DNA of 34,152 nt from Comamonadaceae bacterium (GCA_947372425.1 CANBTQ010000006.1:1-34152); one strand, 5' to 3'; counted from the stretch's first letter, positions 1 through 7,706 are shown. Numbers and translations are program-made. The notes: a model not told the origin generated them from the sequence alone.

Positions 1-30
1 GAAATTTACGAATTGCTTGTCGCCAACCGC

Positions 31-1131
31 TCAGTGCCGGTTTTTGCGTTGAAAACCGGCCATGAACTCCAGCAACTGATCCACCGCCGTGCTGCTCAGG
101 GCGTTGTAAATGGAGGCGCGAATGCCGCCTATGGCACGGTGGCCCGCCAGACCCGAAAAGCCTGCCTCAGCGGACTCCGCCAGAAACCGCGTTTCCAGCT
201 CGGGGGACGGCAAATCAAACACCGCGTTCATCAGCGACCGGTCGGCGGCAGCAGCCCGGCCCCGGTAGAACTGGTCACTGGCATCCAGAAAGCGGTAAAT
301 CTTGCCGGCCTTTTGCTGGTTGATGCCATCCATGCGCGCCAGTCCACCCACCTGGTGCAGCAGCCAGCGGGTAACCAGCAGCGTGACGTAAATGGAGAAG
401 ACCGGGGGCGTGTTGAAGTTGGAGTGGGTGTTGATCTGGGTGCGGTAGTTCAGAAAGTCCGGCAAATCCGTGTTGGCGTCATCCAGCAGGTCATCCCGCA
501 TCAACACCATGGTGACACCCGCCGGGCCGATGTTTTTCTGCGCATGGGCGTAGATCAATGCAAAGCGCTCGGCCTCGCAGGGGCGCGACAGAAAGTCCGA
601 CGACATATCGCACACGCGCGGCACGTCGTCGCGCCCCAGCACGCGGTGAAACTGCAGGCCCTCAACGGTCTCGTTCGAGACGTAATGGAGATAGCGGGCG
701 TCTTCGGAAAACGCCAGCTCGTTATCCCCCGGCAGTCGGTTGAAGCTGCTTTCCTGACCACTCCACAGCACGCGCACCGCCCCTTCGCGCCGGGCTTCGA
801 TGATGGGCTTGGAGCTCCAGTAGCCGGTCTGTATGTACTCCGCCGCCTTGGACTGACCGCGCAGCAGCGTCATCGGCACCATGGAAAACTGCTGGGTAGC
901 GCCGCCTTGCAGCATCAGCACGTGATAATCGGTCCCCAGCCCCAGCAGCGTGCGCACGTTGTCTTCCAGCTCGGTAATCACCGAAGCAAACCAGTCCGAG
1001 CGGTGGCTGATGCCCAGCAAGGACAGGCGCGTGCCCGGTACCTCCAGAATGGCCTGCTGGATCTCGTCCAGTACACAGGCAGGCAGTACGCCGGGTCCAC
1101 CGGAAAAGTTCAATTGGTTATGGGGGTTCAT
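31..1131 (-). CDS. SerC-family phosphoserine aminotransferase-like protein
   Basis: This 366-residue class V PLP aminotransferase matches the phosphoserine aminotransferase family closely. Visible motifs are NFSGGPGVLP near residue 8, SHRS (42-45, phosphate-binding His-Arg), LQGGATQQF, a conserved Trp in TGYWSS, SNETVEG, DMSSDFLSRP, the PLP lysine K199 in AHAQKNIGPAG, FNTPP, and a C-terminal GHRAIGGIRASIYNA. SerC converts 3-phosphohydroxypyruvate and glutamate to phosphoserine in the cytosol, and also acts in pyridoxal phosphate synthesis. I start it at 1131 rather than at the ORF start because AAGGTG lies upstream and because its ATG overlaps the stop of the ATP-grasp gene (ATGA). The SerC-type residues are all kept, so SerC activity is plausible. 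The neighbour is not a serine gene, so this may be a second, specialised copy. The family call is strong; the exact role is uncertain. Confidence 0.88.
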   Translation of the reverse strand: MNPHNQLNFSGGPGVLPACVLDEIQQAILEVPGTRLSLLGISHRSDWFASVITELEDNVRTLLGLGTDYHVLMLQGGATQQFSMVPMTLLRGQSKAAEYIQTGYWSSKPIIEARREGAVRVLWSGQESSFNRLPGDNELAFSEDARYLHYVSNETVEGLQFHRVLGRDDVPRVCDMSSDFLSRPCEAERFALIYAHAQKNIGPAGVTMVLMRDDLLDDANTDLPDFLNYRTQINTHSNFNTPPVFSIYVTLLVTRWLLHQVGGLARMDGINQQKAGKIYRFLDASDQFYRGRAAAADRSLMNAVFDLPSPELETRFLAESAEAGFSGLAGHRAIGGIRASIYNALSSTAVDQLLEFMAGFQRKNRH

Positions 1132-2411
1132 GCAATCACCTTGGAGCTGTGTCCGGACATGGTTGGTGCGCCAGCGGGCGGCAGCAAGCCGTAAAGAAGT
1201 TCGCAAAACGCATTCTTCGCCTTGGCGATATGGGCGTTCTTGTAGGGAAACAGGCTTTCCACGTCCATGGCATGCACCACACCGCCGTGGTCAATTTCAA
1301 ACAGCAGCAAATCCCCAGCAGCCGTTTCGGCGCAGTCCATCACCAGATAGTCCAGTTGCATGCGCTGGCTGATGGTGTCCAGTGCCACCCGGTGCTTTTC
1401 CACGAAGTGCGGGAATTCCTGCATGAAGCGGGCCTCTTCCACCCGCTTCCAGGACTCTGCATACATGCCCGCGTTGACGTAGTGAATCATCCAGTTCTCG
1501 GACACAGCCATGTGGCAGACAAATGCTTCGCCACCAATCAAGGCAATGCGGATTTTTTTGAAATGTCCCTGTGCATCGCGGTAGTCGATAAACGGGGCCG
1601 TGAAAAACGCGTCCTCCTGCAGCCCGGCAAGGTAAGGCGCAATGTCTGCCGCGCTGTCGATTTTTTGCAGGTCGGCACCGGCCTGGGACGTCAGTGGCCG
1701 CACAATTATCGGAAAGTCACAGTCCGCGAGCACCTGTGCGATGGTCGCCCGTCCGCTGGCCACGTCTTGCAACTGCTGGCGCGATACGCGCTGTGTTTGC
1801 GGTGCCAGCAAGCGGGGCACGCCCTGTAACAGCCGGCTGGCGCTATCGCGCCCGGTATGGTGCAAATAACGCGGGGAATTCAGCACCGGCCTGGGCCAAT
1901 CTTGCAGCGCGCCCTGCAGAGCCTGCAGCAGCGGCCGGTTGGCGTCTGAGTCAGAGATGCCGACAAACAAAATGTCATGTGCCGGCACAGCGGCCAGCAA
2001 GGCGTCTGCCGGCGTGACGTAATGGAAGACCAGCTCGATGTCCGACTGTTCCAGAAGGCACTCCAGCGGTGTGTTGGACTGGATGCTGCCCTGCGTTACC
2101 AACACCAGCAGCCGCAGCCGCGCGGGGAGCCGACTGGCCGGCAAGGTATATGTCTGCCGCAGGCTGAGCGCTTCGGCCTGAAACGCCAGGCCCAGGTCCT
2201 TCTGGTTCAGGCATTGCATGGCAATGGCCAGATTCATCAGCAGGTCTGCATTGCCGCTGTCCTCATCCAGCAGGTGCAACATGTGCTGGCTTGCCTGGCG
2301 CAGGTCTGCGCCTGCAATGCTGGCACGCAGAAACGGTGCCAGGCCGAGGTAGTCCAGGCAGGCGCCTCCTCGAACCAGCGCGTCAAAATCAGGTGGGGTG
2401 TGCAACGACAT
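1128..2411 (-). CDS. TPR / ATP-grasp ligase-like protein
   Basis: The protein has about 427 residues. The N-terminal part (about 25-95) is helical with a TPR-like stretch around NADLLMNLAIAMQCLNQKDL. The C-terminal half (about 195-400) looks like an ATP-grasp domain: IIVRPLTSQAG near 235, a KKIRIALIGGEAF strand near 285, and LLLFEIDHGGVVHAMD near 368, which matches the metal-binding strand of RimK/glutathione-synthetase-like proteins. Such enzymes join a carboxylate to an amine using ATP. The substrate cannot be read from the sequence. The ORF track starts at 2444, but the second Met at 2411 has AAAGAGG just upstream and no signal is seen before the first. The stop overlaps the SerC-like start, so the two are translationally coupled and probably act together. 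The ATP-grasp assignment is by motif only. Confidence 0.75.
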   Translation of the reverse strand: MSLHTPPDFDALVRGGACLDYLGLAPFLRASIAGADLRQASQHMLHLLDEDSGNADLLMNLAIAMQCLNQKDLGLAFQAEALSLRQTYTLPASRLPARLRLLVLVTQGSIQSNTPLECLLEQSDIELVFHYVTPADALLAAVPAHDILFVGISDSDANRPLLQALQGALQDWPRPVLNSPRYLHHTGRDSASRLLQGVPRLLAPQTQRVSRQQLQDVASGRATIAQVLADCDFPIIVRPLTSQAGADLQKIDSAADIAPYLAGLQEDAFFTAPFIDYRDAQGHFKKIRIALIGGEAFVCHMAVSENWMIHYVNAGMYAESWKRVEEARFMQEFPHFVEKHRVALDTISQRMQLDYLVMDCAETAAGDLLLFEIDHGGVVHAMDVESLFPYKNAHIAKAKNAFCELLYGLLPPAGAPTMSGHSSKVIA

Positions 2412-2544
2412 GGGCCTCTTTGGGGATACAGCAACCGTCCACATGGACCATGCCGCTGCCCGATTGTCCCGGCGCCCCCCGAAAACTAAAGGCTTAAAAG
2501 CGGTCTAAACCCCCGCCATTTGGGCCCGCACAGACGGCCGTGCC

Positions 2545-4824
2545 CTACTCGCGCACGCAGTCCGCAAAGTAGTGCACCTTGCCGTCGGCATCCACCTCTT
2601 CCACCAGGCCGTGCACATCGGTCTCGAAGCCGGGGCAGCGGGTGTTGAACTCGCGGGCGAACTTGAGGTAATCAACAATCTTCTTGTTGAACACTTCGCC
2701 CGGGATCAGCAGCGGAATGCCGGGTGGGTACGGTGTCACCAGGCCGACGGTAATGCGGCCTTCCAGTTTGTCGATCTCCACGCGCTCGGTCTTGCGCAGC
2801 GCAATGTGCGCATAGGCATCGCTGGGCTTCATGGCGGGCTGCAGGTCGCTCAGGTAGACGTCGGTGGTCAGGCGTGCGATGTCGTACTTGGCGTAGAGCG
2901 CGTGCAGGTGCTGGCACAGGTCGGCCAGGCCCATCTTCTCGTAGCGCGGGTGCTTCTGGCAGAACTCCGGCAGGATGCGCCACATGGGCTGGTTCTTGTC
3001 GTAGTCGTCCTTGAACTGCTGTAGCGCGGTCAGCATGCTGTTCCAGCGGCCCTTGGTGATGCCGATGGTGAACATGATGAAAAAGCTGTACAGGCCGGTC
3101 TTTTCCACCACCACGCCGTGCTCGGCCAGGAACTTGGTCACCACGCTGGCCGGAATGCCGGTCTTGGCAAACGTACCGTTCAGGTCCATGCCGGGGGTGA
3201 CGATGGTGGCCTTGATCGGGTCCAGCATGTTGAAGCCGGTGGCCATCTTGCCAAAGCCGTGCCAGTTGACCTTGACGGACTTGGCGGCCTTGCTTTCGCC
3301 TTTGAGAACCCAGTCGCTGGCGCGGCCAATGCCTTCTTCGGCAAACTTTTCCGGGCCCCAGACCTTGAACCACCAGTCGGCACCGTATTCCTCATCAATC
3401 TTGCGCATGGCCCGGCGGAAGTCCAGCGCCTCGGCAATGCTTTCTTCCACTAGGGCGGTGCCGCCGGGCGGCTCCATCATGGCGGCCGCCACATCGCAGC
3501 TGGCGATGATGCTGTACTGCGGGCTGGTGCTGGTATGCATCAGATACGCCTCGTTGAACAGCGGGCGGTCCAGCTTGACGGTTTGCGAGTCCTGCACCAG
3601 CACATGGCTGGCCTGGCTGATACCGGCCAGCAGCTTGTGGATGGACTGGGTGGCGTAGACCATGGCGTTCACCGGGCGCGCGCGCTTCTTGCCCATGGAG
3701 TGGTAGCTGCCATAGAACGGGTGGAAGGCTGCGTGCGGCAGCCAGGCCTCGTCAAAGTGCAGGTTTTCCACGTAGCCATCGAGCATGGTCTTGATGGTCT
3801 CGGTGTTGTAGAGCACACCGTCGTAGGTGGATTGCGTCAGCGTCAGCACGCGCGGCTTGACCTTCTTGGCGTCCACGCCCTTGAGCAAGGGGTTGGCCTT
3901 GATCTTGGCCTGGATGGAGGCAATCTCGAACTCTTCCTTGGGGATGGGGCCGATGATGCCGAAGTGGTTGCGCGTCGGCTTCAAAAACACGGGGATGGCC
4001 CCGGTCATGATGATGCTGTGCAGGATGGACTTGTGGCAGTTGCGGTCCACCACCACCACATCGCCCGGCGCCACCGTGTGGTGCCAGACCATCTTGTTGG
4101 AGGTGCTGGTGCCGTTGGTGACAAAAAAGCAGTGGTCCGCATTGAAGATGCGCGCTGCGTTGCGCTCGCTGGCACCGATGGCGCCGTCGTGGTCCAGCAA
4201 CTGGCCCAGCTCTTCCACCGCGTTGCAGACGTCGGCGCGCAGCATGTTCTCGCCAAAGAACTGGTGAAACATCTGGCCCACCGGGCTCTTCAGGAAGGCG
4301 ACACCACCCGAGTGGCCGGGGCAATGCCAGCTGTAGGAGCCATCCTCGGCATAGTCCAGCAAGGCCTTGAAGAACGGCGGCTGCACGCCTTCGAGGTAGC
4401 TCTTGGCCTCGCGGATGATGTGGCGCGCCACGAATTCTGGCGTGTCCTCGAACATATGGATAAAGCCGTGCAGCTCGCGCAGGATGTCGTTGGGGATGTG
4501 GCGGCTGGTCTTGGTCTCGCCATAGACGTAAATCGGCACATCCAGGTTCTTGCGCCGCACCTCTTCAATAAAGTGGCGCAGGTTCAGCACCGCCGGGTCC
4601 AGATCCGGGCCGGGTGTGAACTCTTCGTCGTCAATGGATAGGATGAAGGCGCTGGCACGCGACTGCTGTTGGGCAAACTGGCTCAGGTCGCCATAGCTGG
4701 TAACGCCCAGCACCTCAAGACCCTCGGATTCAATGGCTTGTGCCAGTGCCCGGATACCCAGGCCAGATGTATTTTCCGAGCGAAAGTCTTCATCGATGAT
4801 GATGATGGGAAAGCGAAACTTCAT
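2545..4824 (-). CDS. Lysine/ornithine/arginine decarboxylase (LdcA-like)
   Basis: This 759-residue fold-type I PLP decarboxylase removes CO2 from a basic amino acid to give cadaverine, putrescine or agmatine. It has an N-terminal wing (response-regulator-like) domain at about 1-130, then the PLP core: SWHCPGHSGGVAF near 165, TNGTSTSNK near 236, HFDEAW near 356 and the Schiff-base lysine K397 in TQSIHKLLAG. The C-terminal domain contains VTPYPPGIPLL. Sequence features (SPVGQ.FHQFFGEN, VEKTGLYSF) resemble Pseudomonas LdcA, a lysine decarboxylase, but substrate choice cannot be settled by eye. The start at 4824 is chosen because GGAGG sits 6 nt upstream; the ORF-track start at 4971 would reach into the divergent nfeD-like gene. 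It is 133 bp upstream of the ATP-grasp gene on the same strand, so co-transcription is possible. Confidence 0.9.
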   Translation of the reverse strand: MKFRFPIIIIDEDFRSENTSGLGIRALAQAIESEGLEVLGVTSYGDLSQFAQQQSRASAFILSIDDEEFTPGPDLDPAVLNLRHFIEEVRRKNLDVPIYVYGETKTSRHIPNDILRELHGFIHMFEDTPEFVARHIIREAKSYLEGVQPPFFKALLDYAEDGSYSWHCPGHSGGVAFLKSPVGQMFHQFFGENMLRADVCNAVEELGQLLDHDGAIGASERNAARIFNADHCFFVTNGTSTSNKMVWHHTVAPGDVVVVDRNCHKSILHSIIMTGAIPVFLKPTRNHFGIIGPIPKEEFEIASIQAKIKANPLLKGVDAKKVKPRVLTLTQSTYDGVLYNTETIKTMLDGYVENLHFDEAWLPHAAFHPFYGSYHSMGKKRARPVNAMVYATQSIHKLLAGISQASHVLVQDSQTVKLDRPLFNEAYLMHTSTSPQYSIIASCDVAAAMMEPPGGTALVEESIAEALDFRRAMRKIDEEYGADWWFKVWGPEKFAEEGIGRASDWVLKGESKAAKSVKVNWHGFGKMATGFNMLDPIKATIVTPGMDLNGTFAKTGIPASVVTKFLAEHGVVVEKTGLYSFFIMFTIGITKGRWNSMLTALQQFKDDYDKNQPMWRILPEFCQKHPRYEKMGLADLCQHLHALYAKYDIARLTTDVYLSDLQPAMKPSDAYAHIALRKTERVEIDKLEGRITVGLVTPYPPGIPLLIPGEVFNKKIVDYLKFAREFNTRCPGFETDVHGLVEEVDADGKVHYFADCVRE

Positions 4825-4897
4825 GGCGGGCCTCCAACGACAGGGCAAAAAGACAGCAAATAGCCGCGAAGTGTATTCACTATTGGTGTGGGATTTG

Positions 4898-4908
4898 TTG
4901 CAGTGCAA
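4898..4908. promoter_or_regulatory. Inverted repeat TTGCA-G-TGCAA, possible operator
   Basis: A perfect 5+1+5 inverted repeat sits between the divergent decarboxylase and NfeD-like genes, 74 bp from one start and 50 bp from the other. On the plus strand a CACAAT hexamer follows its left arm at about promoter spacing, so it could overlap a weak promoter of the NfeD-like gene. No regulator can be named. A short repeat of this size can occur by chance. Confidence 0.25.
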
Positions 4909-4958
4909 ACCTTTTGGCACACAATGTGGCGTCATCAACACAGCGAGACTCTTCGAAC

Positions 4959-5387
4959 ATGGCTGAATCAACCCTCTGGTGGCTGGCTACCGGTGGCGCC
5001 ATCGCAGTGGAACTGCTGACCGGCACCTTTTACCTGCTGATGCTCGCCGTCGGCCTGGCGGCCGCAGCCCTTTCGGCCCACCTGGGCATGAGCCAGACCG
5101 TGCAGATTGTGGTTGCCGCCGCGGTTGGCGGGGGTGCCGTGGTCACCTGGCACCTGCGACAGATGCGGCGCCCCAACCAGGAACCACCGGCCCAGGCCAA
5201 CGCCAACGTCAATCTGGACATTGGCGAAATCGTGCAGGTGGACGCATGGAACGCAGACGGCACGGCCGACGTGCATTACCGCGGCGCGCACTGGACAGCG
5301 CTGCCTCGCAACGGCATCGTGGCAGGCACCGGCCCGCACCGTGTGGTCGAACTGGTGGGCAGTCGGCTGCTGGTCGACAAGATCTAG
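4959..5387 (+). CDS. NfeD-family membrane protein
   Basis: This 142-residue NfeD-like protein has two hydrophobic segments (about residues 5-35 and 42-62, the second around VQIVVAAAVGGGAVVTW). A C-terminal OB-fold-like beta domain follows (DIGEIVQVDAW ... GAHWTALPRNG ... GSRLLVDKI). Short NfeD proteins are partners of SPFH/stomatin proteins in the inner membrane and, as in E. coli ybbJ-qmcA, are encoded next to them. The protein has no ClpP-like protease domain, so it is the short form. I start it at residue 16 of the ORF track (MAESTLWW), where the hydrophobic segment begins, because the residues before it look like untranslated leader. The SPFH gene follows after 25 nt and is very probably in the same operon. 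Confidence 0.88.
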   Translation: MAESTLWWLATGGAIAVELLTGTFYLLMLAVGLAAAALSAHLGMSQTVQIVVAAAVGGGAVVTWHLRQMRRPNQEPPAQANANVNLDIGEIVQVDAWNADGTADVHYRGAHWTALPRNGIVAGTGPHRVVELVGSRLLVDKI

Positions 5388-5412
5388 TCAAAAAATCACA
5401 ACAGGAAACGCC

Positions 5413-6321
5413 ATGGAAATTGCACTCGTACTACTCGTCATCGCCGTCATCTTTATCAGCCGCAGCATCAAGGTCGTGCCCCAGCAGCACGCCTGGGTCA
5501 TCGAGCGCCTGGGCAAATACCACAGCACCCTCACCCCGGGCCTGAACATCCTGGTGCCCTTTGTGGACCGGGTCGCCTACAAGCATGTGCTCAAAGAAAT
5601 CCCGCTGGACATTGCCAGCCAGGTCTGCATCACGCGTGACAACACGCAGTTGCAGGTGGACGGCATTCTGTACTTCCAGGTGACCGATGCCATGCGCGCC
5701 AGCTACGGCTCCAGCAACTACATCGTGGCCATCTCGCAACTGGCCCAGACCAGCCTGCGCTCGGTCATCGGCAAGCTCGAACTGGACAAGACCTTTGAGG
5801 AGCGCGACATCATCAACGCCCAGGTGGTGGCAGCGATTGACGAGGCCGCATTGAACTGGGGCGTGAAGGTGCTGCGCTATGAAATCAAGGACCTGACGCC
5901 ACCGAAAGAAATCTTGCACGCCATGCAGGCGCAAATTACCGCCGAGCGCGGTAAGCGCGCCCTGATTGCCGCCTCCGAGGGCCGCCGCCAGGAGCAGATC
6001 AATATCGCCACCGGCGAGCGCGAGGCCTTTATCGCCCGCTCCGAGGGTGAAAAGCAGGCCGCCATCAACCAGGCCCAGGGCCAGGCTGCCGCCATCACCG
6101 CCGTGGCCGATGCCACAGCCGGCGCGATTGAGCGCATTGCCGCCGCCATCCGCCAGCCCGGCGGCGAGCAGGCCGTGCAACTCAAGGTGGCTGAAAAAGC
6201 GGTGGAGGCCTATAGCAAGGTGGCATCCGACGCCACCACCACGCTGATCATCCCCGGCAATATGAGCGAGGTATCCACCCTGATCGCCACCGCCATGAAG
6301 ATGCTGCAAACAGGCAAGTAG
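5413..6321 (+). CDS. SPFH/band-7 (stomatin, QmcA-like) protein
   Basis: This 302-residue protein has an N-terminal membrane anchor (about 2-18, IALVLLVIAVIFI). The SPFH domain follows: VVPQQHAWVIERLGKY, LNILVPFVDRVAYKH, RDNTQLQVDGILYFQV, and LDKTFEERDIINAQV. Next come an Ala/Glu-rich coiled coil (about 175-250, AEGRGKRA-like repeats with EGRRQEQIN) and a short C-terminal hydrophobic stretch. Length and order match E. coli QmcA (about 305 residues). Such proteins oligomerise in membrane microdomains and modulate membrane proteases; that role is family knowledge. The start at 5413 is preceded by AGGAAA and is far downstream of the ORF-track start, which only extends through the nfeD-like gene in another frame. 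The NfeD neighbour supports the call. Confidence 0.92.
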   Translation: MEIALVLLVIAVIFISRSIKVVPQQHAWVIERLGKYHSTLTPGLNILVPFVDRVAYKHVLKEIPLDIASQVCITRDNTQLQVDGILYFQVTDAMRASYGSSNYIVAISQLAQTSLRSVIGKLELDKTFEERDIINAQVVAAIDEAALNWGVKVLRYEIKDLTPPKEILHAMQAQITAERGKRALIAASEGRRQEQINIATGEREAFIARSEGEKQAAINQAQGQAAAITAVADATAGAIERIAAAIRQPGGEQAVQLKVAEKAVEAYSKVASDATTTLIIPGNMSEVSTLIATAMKMLQTGK

Positions 6322-6335
6322 CAAACTGTTACAGA

Positions 6336-6430
6336 CGCTTCATCCGGTGTTTACGCCGGGAGCGCATTGTCGGGTTGTGGCGAGTTAACGCCTCCCTGCT
6401 TCCTCCCTGGCAGGCCATCACCCGATGGTT
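6336..6430 (+). other. Hairpin-rich transcribed spacer, possible structured RNA
   Basis: Downstream of the SPFH gene a dense run of potential RNA stems can be drawn. The first is CGCTT-cat-CCGGTG-TTTA-CGCCGG-g-AGCG (6336-6364). A long-range stem of TCGGGT with ACCCGA then encloses GGCG-agttaa-CGCC and CCTGC-N10-GCAGG, giving a three-way-junction shape. A terminator follows directly. I compared it by memory with ZTP, c-di-GMP-I, TPP, SAH and cobalamin riboswitches and found no match to their conserved cores. It may be a 3' UTR, a small RNA or an attenuator; no class can be assigned. Confidence 0.35.
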
Positions 6431-6432
6431 TT

Positions 6433-6462
6433 GACCCAGCCTTTGTGCTGGGTTCTCTTTTT
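6433..6462 (+). terminator. Rho-independent terminator after the SPFH gene
   Basis: ACCCAGC pairs with GCTGGGT across a 6-nt CTTTGT loop and is followed by TCTCTTTTT. A second perfect hairpin, GGTTCTC-TTTTT-GAGAACC (6451-6469), shares the 3' arm, so the two cannot form together. It probably ends the nfeD-SPFH transcript. Confidence 0.65.
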
Positions 6463-6489
6463 GAGAACCATGCCAAACGCTTTGATACA
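6461..6489 (+). promoter_or_regulatory. Possible sigma-70 promoter for the Cache-repeat gene
   Basis: A TTGAGA hexamer (5 of 6 with the -35 consensus) and GATACA (3 of 6 with the -10 consensus) lie 17 nt apart. They sit about 75 bp before the Cache-repeat gene and just after the SPFH terminator. The -10 is poor, so this is only a candidate. Confidence 0.3.
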
Positions 6490-6563
6490 TGTCATGGTCT
6501 GCCGCAAACCGGCGCCCTACGCTTGCCCCTGTTTTCAACCCACGCCAAAGAAAAGGGGCACGT

Positions 6564-7454
6564 ATGAAAGTAATTCGTTCTGGCGCAGCCGGTCTGTGCA
6601 TGGCCTGTGGCCTGCTATTCGCCAACGCAGGCCATGCCGCCGATGCACCGGTTCCGCCCCAGTTGGGCTCGGTGGAGCGCGCCAAGGCCGGCCGGGCCAG
6701 TGAACTGCTGGATGCCGCCGTGGCCTTCCTGCGGCGCAACGGCACCGAGGCGGCTTTCCAGGCCTTCAATGACCCCCAGGGCAGTTTTGTTTACGGTCCC
6801 TACTACGTCTTTGTGGTGGACTCTGGGGGCCTGATGCGCGCCAACGGAGGCACCCAGATGTCCCTGGCTGGTGTGAATGCCCTGGACCTGCGTGACGCTG
6901 CAGGCAAGCCGTTCATCCGCGACCTGTTGGCCACTGCTGCGCTCAAGCCCACTGGATCGGTCGAATACCGCTGGCTGAATCCGGAAGACCACCGCATCGA
7001 GGTCAAGGTCAGCCTGTATGCCAAGGTGGACTCCTATGTTGTCAGCGTTGGCTACTACACACCCCGCGCCACGCGCCAGGAAGCCCAGGCACTGCTGGAG
7101 CGTGCGGTGGACTTTCTGAAGCAAGCCGGCCCGGAGCAGGCCTTTAGCGCCTTCAACAATCCGCAGGGCGGCTACATGCAGGACGACCAGTATGTGTTTG
7201 CCGTGGGCCTGGACGATGGCCGCTACCGCGCCTCGGGCGCATCGCCCCAGCTCAACGGCATGGATGTGCGGGGCATGAAAGACGCTGCCGGCACCCCTTT
7301 GTTTGAAAACATGATTAGCCTGGCCCGCAAGTCCGGCAGTGGAACGGTGGAATACGTTTGGCGCAACCCGGCCACCAATGCGGTGGAAACCAAGCACACG
7401 CTGATACAGCGTGTGGGTGATGTGTTGCTGGGCGTGGGCTACTACACGCGCTAA
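6564..7454 (+). CDS. Exported protein with two tandem Cache-like repeats
   Basis: This 296-residue protein has a signal peptide (about 1-25, ending GHAADA). After it come two homologous units of about 120 residues, roughly 40-165 and 175-296. Each has the pattern AVxFLxxxGxExAFxAFNxPQG, then YVFxVxxxGxxRA, DLRDAAGKPF or MKDAAGTPLF, GxVEYxWxNP, and VGYYT at the end. This matches single-Cache sensor domains of chemoreceptors and histidine kinases, but there is no membrane helix after the domains and no signalling output. It is therefore probably a soluble periplasmic ligand-binding or lipid-exposed protein. The start at 6564 has AAGGGG upstream and leads directly into the signal peptide. Strong flanking terminators make it monocistronic. 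Ligand unknown. Confidence 0.8.
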   Translation: MKVIRSGAAGLCMACGLLFANAGHAADAPVPPQLGSVERAKAGRASELLDAAVAFLRRNGTEAAFQAFNDPQGSFVYGPYYVFVVDSGGLMRANGGTQMSLAGVNALDLRDAAGKPFIRDLLATAALKPTGSVEYRWLNPEDHRIEVKVSLYAKVDSYVVSVGYYTPRATRQEAQALLERAVDFLKQAGPEQAFSAFNNPQGGYMQDDQYVFAVGLDDGRYRASGASPQLNGMDVRGMKDAAGTPLFENMISLARKSGSGTVEYVWRNPATNAVETKHTLIQRVGDVLLGVGYYTR

Positions 7455-7473
7455 CACGCTGCAGCCAAGCACC

Positions 7474-7510
7474 GCGGCCCGCCCGCCACCCGGCGCAGCG
7501 GGCCGTTTTT
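7474..7510 (+). terminator. Rho-independent terminator of the Cache-repeat gene
   Basis: CGGCCCGC pairs with GCGGGCCG over a 15-nt loop and runs straight into TTTTT, 20 bp after the stop codon. Confidence 0.85.
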
Positions 7511-7518
7511 GCGCCCAA

Positions 7519-7553
7519 CAAAAAAGCCCCAGCTTCACAGGGAAACTAGGGCT
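7519..7553 (-). terminator. Rho-independent terminator of the tRNA-Ser transcript
   Basis: Read on the minus strand, AGCCCTAG pairs with CTGGGGCT (one G-U), with an inner TTC/GAA extension, followed by TTTTTT. It lies about 48 bp downstream of the tRNA and faces the terminator of the Cache-repeat gene. Confidence 0.8.
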
Positions 7554-7600
7554 TCTAGGTGCTTGTCGTGGACTGGTTAAGACCCACAAAGACTTTTTTC

Positions 7601-7690
7601 TGGCGGAGCAGGCGGGATTCGAACCCGCGGTGGGTTTAACCCCACGCACGCTTTCCAGGCGTGTGACTTAAACCACTCATCCACCGCTCC
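7601..7690 (-). tRNA. tRNA-Ser (anticodon GGA)
   Basis: On the minus strand this 90-nt sequence folds as a class II tRNA. The acceptor arm GGAGCGG pairs with CTGCTCC, followed by discriminator G and an encoded CCA. The anticodon stem is CACGC/GCGTG with loop CTGGAAA, so the anticodon is GGA and it reads UCC/UCU. The long variable arm is GTGGG-GTTAAA-CCCAC, typical of tRNA-Ser. The T arm is GCGGG-TTCGAAT-CCCGC. Confidence 0.97.
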
Positions 7691-7700
7691 AGAGCCTCGT

Positions 7701-7706
7701 ATTCTA
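7701..7706 (-). promoter_or_regulatory. Possible -10 element of tRNA-Ser
   Basis: On the minus strand TAGAAT sits 11 bp before the mature tRNA 5' end, matching the -10 consensus at five of six positions. No good -35 hexamer is present at the expected distance, so this is weak. Read-through from the pepA-holC unit is an alternative. Confidence 0.3.

Noticed and set aside
4914-4935. Sigma-54 promoter (TGGCAC followed by TGGC) before the NfeD-like gene
   Set aside because: The GG to GC spacing is one base too long and the TTGC half is missing.
4825-4971. ORF-track start of the decarboxylase at 4971
   Set aside because: It would overlap the divergent nfeD-like gene, lacks a ribosome binding site, and the start at 4824 has GGAGG and a family-typical N-terminus.
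6336-6430. Known riboswitch (ZTP, c-di-GMP-I, TPP, SAH) in the hairpin-rich stretch
   Set aside because: I could not find the conserved core sequences of these classes; only general stem-loop potential is visible, so no class is claimed.
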